In this document: one piece after another, positions 17,947 to 25,326 of the stretch
Position numbering within the stretch: the stretch's first letter is position 1
Layout of the letters: each line of letters opens with the position of its first letter
From: Candidatus Zixiibacteriota bacterium
GTDB lineage: Bacteria > Zixibacteria > MSB-5A5 > GN15 > FEB-12
Direction: 5' to 3'
NCBI GenBank assembly: GCA_029860345.1
Contig: JAOUBJ010000001.1
Location: forward strand, 259,089-323,088
DNA: 64,000 nt
Notes under the pieces: generated by a model
The model's database searches: none
What the model was told of the DNA's origin: nothing
Seen by the model: only the letters and a program-made list of their open reading frames with translations
Program-made: the position numbers and the translations under genes

Positions 17947-18858
17947 CTAACAGCCGCCCTGCCCCAAAAGCAGTGCGTCTAATTTCATTCTGAGAGCACC
18001 CAGATTAGTCTTGCTATTGGCTACGAACATAAACATACCCTCGTGTGAACGCACAGTGTAAAAGGTGTGGCCACCGGTTTCCACCAGCACACTGTGCACC
18101 TTTCCGAAAAAGCCGGCGGTCAAGCTCTGATCCAGCCCGCGGCTGAACTCCAAAGCGATAGCACCGCAAACGGTCGAGTCCAGGCGCATAGTCCATTCCG
18201 ACTTGACCACCAACCCCTCGCGATTGATGAACAGAGTGCCGTCCACGCCCGGCAGTGAGATTACCTTTTCCAGAATCTGTTCAACGCTCAGTGGTGTACT
18301 TGGCTTGTCTTCAGGCGTCGCCATGGCGTCGGTAACAATAGTCGTTTTGTCTGCCAATTCACCGGTGCCTCCAGGCTCGGCCACAGGCGCCTTGTGAGCA
18401 CCAGAGACTGCTTTTTCTCCAATCAACGCCTGGTGCTGCTGGGGAATCTGGCGGGCGATTTCCAGAAGCTTGGTAATCTGGCTATTGGCGGGATCGCTCT
18501 CGTGCAGTTTGGTCAATAGCTTTATGGCCGGCTGGAATTCCCCTTTATAGATATGTATCTCGGCTATCAACAGCTCGGTAGCACGCGTCCAGCCGTCACA
18601 TTCGGCCGCCTTGCGCGCCTCGATCTCGGCCCAGTCAAAGAGCTGGCGGTCGAGATTGATTTTGGCCATGACAACATGCGCCGAACCGTAGGAAGGATGC
18701 ACTTTGAGGCCGTTCTGACAGACCCTGAAAGCCTTCTCCAAATCTCCTTTGCGACGCATCGCCTCGGCCAAAGCGGCGAAGATTTGCGAATTGGGATCCT
18801 GGGCCAGAATCTTCTGGCACTTTACAATTCGACTGTCTATTTCTGAAGCACTTGCCAC
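17947..18858 (-). CDS. TPR protein with C-terminal roadblock/LC7 domain
   Basis: This 303-residue protein has TPR-like helical pairs in residues 1-145 (for example LAEAMRRKGDLEKAFRVCQNGLKVHPSYGSAHVVMAKINL). A linker leads to a roadblock domain at about 190-300 (VEQILEKVISLPGVDGTLFINREGLVVKSEW ... TFYTVRSHEGMFMFVANSKTNLGALRMKLDALL). The TPR part would recruit a partner and the roadblock part would pair with another roadblock or the GTPase. It starts with GTG, preceded by a GGATTT stretch. It is cytoplasmic and in one dense unit with its neighbours. Confidence 0.75.
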   Translation of the reverse strand: MASASEIDSRIVKCQKILAQDPNSQIFAALAEAMRRKGDLEKAFRVCQNGLKVHPSYGSAHVVMAKINLDRQLFDWAEIEARKAAECDGWTRATELLIAEIHIYKGEFQPAIKLLTKLHESDPANSQITKLLEIARQIPQQHQALIGEKAVSGAHKAPVAEPGGTGELADKTTIVTDAMATPEDKPSTPLSVEQILEKVISLPGVDGTLFINREGLVVKSEWTMRLDSTVCGAIALEFSRGLDQSLTAGFFGKVHSVLVETGGHTFYTVRSHEGMFMFVANSKTNLGALRMKLDALLLGQGGC

Positions 18859-18962
18859 GTCAAATCCTGTAAACCATATTCATGTAAACTCTTATCAATA
18901 ATGCAAAGTTTCTCAATTAGTAAGTAATGCTCCGACATGCGATTATGTCAACCATTATCTCA

Positions 18963-19325
18963 TCAACCGAGCGTCCGCCTGGCTTCAAACACCCCGTAGG
19001 CAAACAAACCAACCATTACCGTCAACATCATCGGTACCACGAAGCTCGGGATAGCCAAGACTTCGAAGGCGTTCAGCAACGATGCGACCTGTGAAAGTAC
19101 CAGCACCACAAACCCAATGATAAACATCTGCCAGGATTTGCTCAGAAGGCCGCCACGAACCAGTTCGGCCACTTTGAAAGCGCCGACCAAACCGGCCACG
19201 GCCACGATCAGCACCAGCAAGCTGAATATAGTCGGCGGGTTGGTAATCACGGCCAGGTTGGCCGCCTTGGCAGCCGGACTCAGAAGAAGGATTAAACCTG
19301 CAATTGAAGCTATGTTCCGTTTCAT
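18963..19325 (-). CDS. Small membrane protein of the roadblock cluster
   Basis: I do not recognise a family. The 120-residue protein starts with a signal-like segment (ending AAKA) and then shows three hydrophobic spans (about 33-53, 67-87, 92-113). The ATG at 19325 is preferred over an in-frame GTG two codons upstream because a GAGGTG site sits five bases before it. It starts 7 bp after the stop of the PATAN gene, so the two are probably co-transcribed. Its position suggests a membrane partner for the soluble roadblock and PATAN proteins. Confidence 0.6.
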   Translation of the reverse strand: MKRNIASIAGLILLLSPAAKAANLAVITNPPTIFSLLVLIVAVAGLVGAFKVAELVRGGLLSKSWQMFIIGFVVLVLSQVASLLNAFEVLAIPSFVVPMMLTVMVGLFAYGVFEARRTLG

Positions 19326-19332
19326 ACGCACC

Positions 19333-20538
19333 TCATTGTTCTCTAATCATCTTGACTACTTTGTCAGCCCGCCTCATTGTCTGGTAGAGATTCTCATCCA
19401 GACCAAATCGCTTGACCAGTTCTCGTCGCGTGGCCAGCGGCTGCGAGATTTCTTTTTTGACGTTTCCCATTGCCCGGCGATAGGCTCCCGTGCCCAACAA
19501 GCGGAACACGTATTCCAATTGTTCGGTCAGCATGTTTTCCAGCGCGCCCATCAAGTGATGGTGACGGATAGCTGACGGCAATGCTTTGACAGCGTGAAGA
19601 AATTTGTCGAAGGAAGGAGCCAATTCGGACGACGGATCCAAGCCGGGGAAGAAATTCAACACTCCGCCGCGATACTGCGAGGAAAAAGCCGGCAGGCAGT
19701 TGTTGCCTTCCCCTACCAGCGCTTCCACGGTTGAGCGTATACGGAAGAAACATTGATTGTACAACTGGAAGACGATGGCCAGGAGAACCTCTTCCTCATC
19801 CTCCACCTCTGGTTCCTCGGCATCACGCTTTCCGATTGATTCGACCAGTTTCTGGTTTATCAGTTTATAGACGGACCGGCAAGTGACAAACTCGCCCATC
19901 GGCGACATGTTAATCAAGTCCGGCACGGTTCGATCTCCATTGATCAAGGCCAGGATTCGGAATTCGTCCAGCGAAATCGTTATCTCTTCGCGATTGATCT
20001 TGGGTGAAAGCACCACATCCAGAAGAGCGTCATCGGGCGGGATCACCTTCTGGATTTCCAGCCACTCATCGATCCGCCGGGTACCTTCCATGACGACGTT
20101 CATGGTGTTCATCTCGATGGTGAACGGCGCGTTCTTCGGTTTGGCGTCTTCATGGAAAACGAAGTCACCCTCGCCCCAACTGAACAGATTGTAGACAATC
20201 TCTTCAATCTGCAACTTGAGACATTCGCCGATCTCCTGTTTGTCGAAAAGACCCATGTCGATCAGCGTCGTGCCCAATTGGCGACCCGTCTGTTTGTGCA
20301 GGGTGATGGCTCGTTCGAGATCACCTTTGGAGATTTTGCCGCGTCTTAAGAGCATGTTGCCCAACAAGTCTTCAGACGAGTTGATCGACGACGCATAGAT
20401 TATATTGCCGCCTTTGAAGGCCACTTCTTTTTGGCGCGTAGCCGTCTTCGCTTCCAGCACACCGGTCTTTTTGCCGGTGGCCAACAGCTGCAGGATATCC
20501 GGGAAGGATACCGTTTTTAGATTACCGGACAGACTCAC
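19333..20538 (-). CDS. PATAN (DUF4388) domain protein
   Basis: The N-terminal PATAN/DUF4388 domain (about 1-150) is clear: MSLSGNLKTVSFPDILQLLATGKKTGVLEA, GGNIIYASS, and LYNLFSWGEGDFVF-like text at VYNLFSWGEGDFVFHED. Residues 160-240 look like a winged-helix repeat (EFRILALINGDRTVPDLI); the last 150 residues are helical and unassigned. PATAN proteins are adaptors that often accompany receiver domains, GTPases and pilus-based motility in bacteria and cyanobacteria. It starts with GTG behind GAGAGGG and leads the cluster running to pilB and beyond. Confidence 0.75.
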   Translation of the reverse strand: MSLSGNLKTVSFPDILQLLATGKKTGVLEAKTATRQKEVAFKGGNIIYASSINSSEDLLGNMLLRRGKISKGDLERAITLHKQTGRQLGTTLIDMGLFDKQEIGECLKLQIEEIVYNLFSWGEGDFVFHEDAKPKNAPFTIEMNTMNVVMEGTRRIDEWLEIQKVIPPDDALLDVVLSPKINREEITISLDEFRILALINGDRTVPDLINMSPMGEFVTCRSVYKLINQKLVESIGKRDAEEPEVEDEEEVLLAIVFQLYNQCFFRIRSTVEALVGEGNNCLPAFSSQYRGGVLNFFPGLDPSSELAPSFDKFLHAVKALPSAIRHHHLMGALENMLTEQLEYVFRLLGTGAYRRAMGNVKKEISQPLATRRELVKRFGLDENLYQTMRRADKVVKMIREQ

Positions 20539-20664
20539 CTAACTACCCTCTCAGAGTGATAAGTGTCCAACCAACCCGTATTCGGGTACTTCTTTTAGGT
20601 TATCGTCTGCCGGAGGAGATATCTTAAGGCGATTTTGGAATCAGGCTCTCAAAGGCAACCGCTT

Positions 20665-22938
20665 TTACGGGCTTTTAGGCAACGGGATGGTCACGCTGCC
20701 CAGCCAGGAGAGATCATCAACAAAGCCGTGGCCCGTCGCGGCCGTCGGAATCTGAGCACCGGGGCGGCTTTGAGCCTTAGGCGGACGGACTCCGGCCACC
20801 ACCAACCGACTTACTCCGGCTTGCTGCAAGCGGGTATTCTGCGCCCCCGACTCGTATATTGGCCGACCAACAATCAGGATATCGGGCGTCAGCGACCGGA
20901 CTCTCATTTCGGCTTGTCGATCCAGTTTGTCCACAAAATGGACTTTGGTCGAACCTGCTTTCAAACTTATACCGTCTTGACAAGTGTACCATCCATCGGC
21001 GGCCATCCCGGTCGTATCGACGCCTGAAAACGAAACGATCCGGGCCGAATCGTATGGATCACCGGTACTGTTGCGGACATCCTCGACAGCCGCCTTCAGA
21101 CCGGCGTGGACATAGAGGCTGTCAACCTCAAAGAGCGTGGCCAACCGTAACAGGTCGTCAATGGCCGAGTATTCCGCCGAAAACATCACCAGGCTGTTAA
21201 GTTTGTCAATGTCCATTGCGGTCAAGGCCGGCGCCAGCACCTTGGCATCGATGGGATAAGGTTTTCTCCTGAGCCCCGTGATAACCAGATCACCATTTTG
21301 GTTGCCGACCTGCCGGTACAGAGCAGCGACGCCACCTGGAACCGTGAACAGTTCAAGCGAGCCGCCCTTCGGTGTCGGGTCTATCTGTGCTACCAAACCG
21401 ACGTTGGCCAAAAGCAACAGTCCTATCAGCAGCCATCGACGAGCGGACCGTTTGGTCAGGGCCATAGCGCCGAGAACAAGCGCAAAATAGACCGCCACGG
21501 CCAAAAGCCATGACGGCTCGGACACCTCCCAAACCTGCGACTGTTCGCCACCGAAAACGGCCAACAGTTTGAGTATCAAGATCAACAAGAGGTTCAACAA
21601 AGAGCCGACAAAGGCTCCCAGTAGTGGCAGGATCAGGTCGGCCAGAAGCAGACAGAGAGAACCTACAACAGCCAGCGATACCAACGGCACGATGACCAGG
21701 TTGGCGATTGGTGAGATCAGTGGTACCCGATGAAAGTAAAAGGCTGTCAGCGGCGCCGCGCAAAGCTGCGCCGTCAAGGCAAGCAAAACCGGAAAGACCA
21801 GCCATCGATACCAACCTCGGCCATGGAAGCCGGTGAATCGTTCGTGCAGTCTCGGCATGATGAAGATCAGACCCCAGGCGACCACGAACGACAACTGGAA
21901 CCCGACATTGAAAAACTGGGCCGGATCGTACAGAAGTATAGCCATAGCCGCCACCGCGATCAGGTTGTTGAGATCGTAGCGTCTCTGCACCAGTGCGGCC
22001 GTGATCACCAGTGCAGCCATTATCGAGGCCCGTATCACCGACGGCTCTCCGTATGACAACGCTGCGAACATCAGAACGAATGCTAATAACACTATCGCTC
22101 GACGACGACGGGACAAACCGAATGGACGCAGGACCAGCATCATGAAAGCCACTACCAAAGCCACGTTCGAGCCGGAAACAGCCAGCAAATGAAGGGTGCC
22201 GCTGTCTCGAAAACGTTGATACACCTCCGGTGGGATGTTGCGCGTCTCCCCGATCAGAAAACCGGCCGCCAAAGCCGAGGGGGATGGCTCCAGATTGTCT
22301 TGAAAACTGGACAGGATTTCCAGCCGAAGCGCATCCACCCAGCTTAACAGCCACGGACGTCCTCTGGTATCAACTCGGACGTTGTTCAAGTTTGGCAGGT
22401 ATACCAGAGCGGACACGCCTCTGAGATTGAGATAGCGCCGGTAATCGAATCCGGTGGGGCTCTCCCCTCCTTTCAGGCTGTAGATGCGTCCCTGAAACTC
22501 TATCCTGTCCCCCCAGGCGAGACTGGTGCTTGAGTCTGAGACTTTCAACATCATGCTGCCATGCACCACCTGCATCCGGTCCTGCTCGATCGAGTCGACA
22601 GCTATTTTGATCTCGGTGCCAAAGCTCTTGAGGTCCGGCCAGTCGCTCACCTGGCCGTAGATTCGGTAACGATTTCCATCCTGAAAATGGTTAGCCAGGT
22701 GGGTGGGGCCGGTGTCATAGTAGCGGATACCGTAATGAAAGGCCGAAAAGCAGGTGAGCAGCAGCCCGAACAGAATTGTCGCTGCCGTCCGGTGTGATCG
22801 CATCACGGCCAGAGCAACCAGACAGAGCACCAGCGAAGCCAGCAGAAACCACTCACTGGGCCAGCGACACAAGTCCGCTCCGATAATCCCCACAATGATA
22901 AACGGTACCAGAAAAACAGCGGGATACTTGCGTATCAT
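20665..22938 (-). CDS. comEC: ComEC/Rec2-type DNA uptake channel
   Basis: The 757-residue protein has the N-terminal DUF4131 region, with an OB-like segment at YRIYGQVSDWP. The central competence domain carries LLAVSGSNVALVVAFMMLVLRPFGL and ALSYGEPSVIRASIMAALV. It is the inner-membrane channel that admits single-stranded DNA in natural transformation. The C-terminal metallo-beta-lactamase-like part (about 520-757) lacks the HxHxDH motif: where it belongs the text reads LVMFSAEYSAIDDLL. That half is therefore probably not a nuclease. The ATG overlaps the murJ stop as ATGA. Confidence 0.85.
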   Translation of the reverse strand: MIRKYPAVFLVPFIIVGIIGADLCRWPSEWFLLASLVLCLVALAVMRSHRTAATILFGLLLTCFSAFHYGIRYYDTGPTHLANHFQDGNRYRIYGQVSDWPDLKSFGTEIKIAVDSIEQDRMQVVHGSMMLKVSDSSTSLAWGDRIEFQGRIYSLKGGESPTGFDYRRYLNLRGVSALVYLPNLNNVRVDTRGRPWLLSWVDALRLEILSSFQDNLEPSPSALAAGFLIGETRNIPPEVYQRFRDSGTLHLLAVSGSNVALVVAFMMLVLRPFGLSRRRRAIVLLAFVLMFAALSYGEPSVIRASIMAALVITAALVQRRYDLNNLIAVAAMAILLYDPAQFFNVGFQLSFVVAWGLIFIMPRLHERFTGFHGRGWYRWLVFPVLLALTAQLCAAPLTAFYFHRVPLISPIANLVIVPLVSLAVVGSLCLLLADLILPLLGAFVGSLLNLLLILILKLLAVFGGEQSQVWEVSEPSWLLAVAVYFALVLGAMALTKRSARRWLLIGLLLLANVGLVAQIDPTPKGGSLELFTVPGGVAALYRQVGNQNGDLVITGLRRKPYPIDAKVLAPALTAMDIDKLNSLVMFSAEYSAIDDLLRLATLFEVDSLYVHAGLKAAVEDVRNSTGDPYDSARIVSFSGVDTTGMAADGWYTCQDGISLKAGSTKVHFVDKLDRQAEMRVRSLTPDILIVGRPIYESGAQNTRLQQAGVSRLVVAGVRPPKAQSRPGAQIPTAATGHGFVDDLSWLGSVTIPLPKSP

Positions 22939-24518
22939 CAGTCACCCGTCGACCGACGGTGTTTCAAAAGAGTCGTCAGCCTGGAAAGTTCGCGCACTCT
23001 CAACAGAAAGCAAAACAGCAAGTACAGAACAGCCGCCGTGGTCAACGGAACAAAAAGCTCCACCAGCCGAGTAACAACTTCTGACTCGAATGGACCGGGC
23101 CGCCACGGCATCAAGCCTGCAATGTAAAAGGCCAACACAGATGCCACCAGAATCTTGAGCAGGTTCAAACCCAACCGATCCCAGACGACACGCACACCCT
23201 TACTCGGCAGGAAATAGATCAACAACGCGCCATTGACCAATCCGGCCACCGACGTTGCCGCGGCCAGTCCGGCAAAGTTGAGCGCCTTTATCATGGGATA
23301 GTACAGCGCGATGTTCACGGCCACAGCAACAATCGAAATCTGCATGGGACGTTTGGAATCACCACCGGCGTAGAAGAAGGGCACGGTCACCCGCACCGCG
23401 GCGAATCCGATCAGCCCGTAGGCATAGTGCCTGAGCGCAAGGGCTGTGTTGGCAGCATGCAGCTCGGTGAAGGCACCCCAACTGTAGATCAGTTCGATAA
23501 TCGGTCGGCCCAACAGCGCCAGACAAACGGCCGAAGGCGCCACTACGAACATGTTCAGGTTGAACGTCTCGTGAAACGCTTTGTCCAATCCTTCGGTGTC
23601 CTCGCGGGCGAACAGTTCACTGACTCTGGGTAAGGCCACCGTGCCGAGCGCCACGGCGAAGACGCCCAGCGGGAAGTGCATCAGACGGTACGAGTAATTG
23701 AGATAGGAGATCGACCCTTCCACCAAGAACGACGCCAGCAGAGTGCTCAACAGAATATTGACCCGCCCGGCCGACATGCCTATTATCATCGGCGCAATCA
23801 GCCGCAGAACTTTCTTGAGGCCTTCATCGAAAAAGTTGAACCTCGGTCTATAACGGTAGCCCAGTTTGAACAAAGCCGGAAGTTGAATCCATACCTGACA
23901 AGCGCCGCCGAGCACGACCCCAAGGGCCAGCGTGTAGGCCGGTTGATCGAAATATCGATATCCGATTACGACTGTCAGCACGATACCGAGATTGAACATG
24001 GCCGGTGACAGGGCGGGCACGGCGAACCGCCCGAAAGAGTTCAGCATGCCCATGACCAAGGCCGAAAGCGACACAAACAGCAGATAGATCATCATGATCC
24101 GGGTGAGGTCGACGGTCAGCGCGAATTTGTCGGCGTACTCGGTGAAACCGTGGGCGGTCAAATAGATGATCACCGGTGCGGCCAGGATACCCAGGAGCAC
24201 GATCAGCCCGACCACCAGGAAGATCATGGTGAACACGATATCGGCCAGTTTGAACGCTTCGGAATCTGATTCCTTGACCAGTTTCTCCTTGAAGACCGGC
24301 ACAAAAGCCGACGACAGAGCACCTTCGGCGAACATATCACGGAGCAGGTTGGGGATTCGAAAGGCTGTCACGAAAGCATCGGTGGCCAGCCCGGCGCCGA
24401 AAAAATAGGCCATCACCTGTTCGCGCAACAGCCCTAAAACCCGTGAAAAAGCGGTCGCCCCCGATACTGTCGAGGCCGATCCGACCAGGGAACCTTTTTT
24501 TACGCGACTGGTTGACAA
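22938..24518 (-). CDS. murJ: Lipid II flippase MurJ
   Basis: This 526-residue, 13-14-helix MVF-family protein has the typical N-terminus KGSLVGSASTVSGATAFSRVLGLLREQVMAYFFGAG and DAFVTAFRIPNLLRDMFAEGALSSAFVPVF. MurJ flips lipid II across the inner membrane for peptidoglycan synthesis. The best start is a TTG at 24518; no ATG lies close to the family N-terminus and no clear ribosome binding site is seen. The start overlaps the -35 box of the divergent rpsT promoter. It is translationally coupled to comEC. Confidence 0.92.
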   Translation of the reverse strand: MSTSRVKKGSLVGSASTVSGATAFSRVLGLLREQVMAYFFGAGLATDAFVTAFRIPNLLRDMFAEGALSSAFVPVFKEKLVKESDSEAFKLADIVFTMIFLVVGLIVLLGILAAPVIIYLTAHGFTEYADKFALTVDLTRIMMIYLLFVSLSALVMGMLNSFGRFAVPALSPAMFNLGIVLTVVIGYRYFDQPAYTLALGVVLGGACQVWIQLPALFKLGYRYRPRFNFFDEGLKKVLRLIAPMIIGMSAGRVNILLSTLLASFLVEGSISYLNYSYRLMHFPLGVFAVALGTVALPRVSELFAREDTEGLDKAFHETFNLNMFVVAPSAVCLALLGRPIIELIYSWGAFTELHAANTALALRHYAYGLIGFAAVRVTVPFFYAGGDSKRPMQISIVAVAVNIALYYPMIKALNFAGLAAATSVAGLVNGALLIYFLPSKGVRVVWDRLGLNLLKILVASVLAFYIAGLMPWRPGPFESEVVTRLVELFVPLTTAAVLYLLFCFLLRVRELSRLTTLLKHRRSTGD

Positions 24519-24540
24519 ATCGATACTGCCGATATATACT
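24512..24540 (+). promoter_or_regulatory. Sigma-70-type promoter of rpsT
   Basis: A consensus TTGACA (24512-24517) is followed after 17 bp by TATACT (24535-24540). The start would be near 24547. The -35 box overlaps the TTG start codon of murJ on the other strand. Confidence 0.75.
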
Positions 24541-24582
24541 TACAAGCTGTTTTGGAGATTATAATAAAGAAAGGGTTTGAGT

Positions 24583-24837
24583 TTGCCAAACCATAAATCT
24601 TGCGAAAAACGAGTCAAAACTTCAGAAAAGCAGCGCCTGCGCAATCGTGGCCTGCGTTCCAATCTGCGCGCCTCAATCCGTGAACTGCGCCTGATGACCA
24701 ACAAGGAAGAAGCCACCGCCAAGTACAAAGAAGTTGAAGTTTTGTTGGACCAGGCCGCCGGCACGAACATTCTTCACAAGAACAACGCCGACCGCAACAA
24801 GTCTCGCCTTTCTCGTTTCGTCGCCAAGCTCTCGTAG
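24583..24837 (+). CDS. rpsT: 30S ribosomal protein S20
   Basis: An 84-residue basic protein matching S20: PNHKSCEKRVKTSEKQRLRN at the start and the GTNILHKNNADRNKSRLSRFVAKL tail. It binds 16S rRNA early in 30S assembly. I chose the TTG at 24583, which gives MPNHKS, because an AAGGG site lies seven bases before it. An in-frame TTG at 24577 is only one base from that site. A TTG start for S20 is known in other bacteria and may be regulatory. A promoter and terminator flank it, making a single-gene unit. Confidence 0.93.
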   Translation: MPNHKSCEKRVKTSEKQRLRNRGLRSNLRASIRELRLMTNKEEATAKYKEVEVLLDQAAGTNILHKNNADRNKSRLSRFVAKLS

Positions 24838-24865
24838 CGTTTTTCGCAAATATCACGAATTCTCC

Positions 24866-24895
24866 AACCCCGTGGGTACCCACCCTCGGGGTTTT
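24866..24895 (+). terminator. Hairpin terminator after rpsT
   Basis: AACCCCG and CGGGGTT (24866-24872 and 24887-24893) form a stem that encloses a smaller GGGTACCC palindrome and is followed by TT. The T tract is short, so efficiency is uncertain. Confidence 0.5.
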
Positions 24896-24933
24896 GGTGT
24901 GTTGGGGGGGGCTCGTCCACCCCGGAACCCAGG

Positions 24934-24998
24934 ATGGTCGAGTCTTCAGACTCGACCTCACGAAACCCACGCGATCTGAAGATCACACGGGCACAAGT
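24934..24998. repeat. GAGTCTTCAGACTC repeat, copy 1
   Basis: Two palindromes in tandem, GGTCGAGTCTTCAGACTCGACC and GATCTGAAGATC, end in GGGCACAAGT. Close copies lie at 27396-27459 and 36391-36452. Shorter copies with only the first palindrome are at 40712-40742 and 44853-44882. Confidence 0.75.
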
Positions 24999-25322
24999 GT
25001 GTTGTAGGGTAGGTCTGCCATCAGACCTGCAGTTTTTTGCCGGGTGGCCGTCTCAAACCATGTTTGGCGTGGGAGTAAACAGTCATGCCCTTCTGAGTCA
25101 TTCTGGCGAAGGCCAGAATCCAGGTTTCGAATCTCAAGATGGATGCCGGATCAAGGTCCGGCATGACAGATCTGTTAAGTTAACAGTAGGTCGAAACCCC
25201 TGCGGTTTCGACATCACGCGCTTCGCGTGATACTTTGAGTTTGTCTTGTCGGCCGAAGATGTCGAAACCTCGCTTCGCGGCCATAAATGGCTTTCACTCC
25301 CTTCGGGGCAGGGGGTGTCGAC
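24999..25322. repeat. Intergenic block with REP-like units
   Basis: No gene is supported. The stretch contains an AGGTCTGCCATCAGACCT palindrome at about 25014-25032. The two-hairpin unit (copy 2, 25190-25231) reads GTCGAAACC/GGTTTCGAC then ATCACGCG/CGCGTGAT. The long repeat at 25261-25326 follows; its tail runs into the next gene. Confidence 0.65.
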
Positions 25323-25326
25323 CTAC
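25261..25326. repeat. Long GTCGAAACC...GTCGAC repeat, copy 1
   Basis: A 66-bp imperfect palindrome begins GTCGAAACCTCGCTTCGCGG and ends GGGGGTGTCGACCTAC. Near-identical copies are at 28698-28764 and 36204-36265, and a diverged copy with inserted material at 40435-40537. The CTA in its tail is the TAG stop codon of the minus-strand gene ending at 25323. Confidence 0.75.

Noticed and set aside
24614-24970. Minus-strand frame over rpsT
   Set aside because: It is the reverse of the ribosomal protein gene and its terminator.
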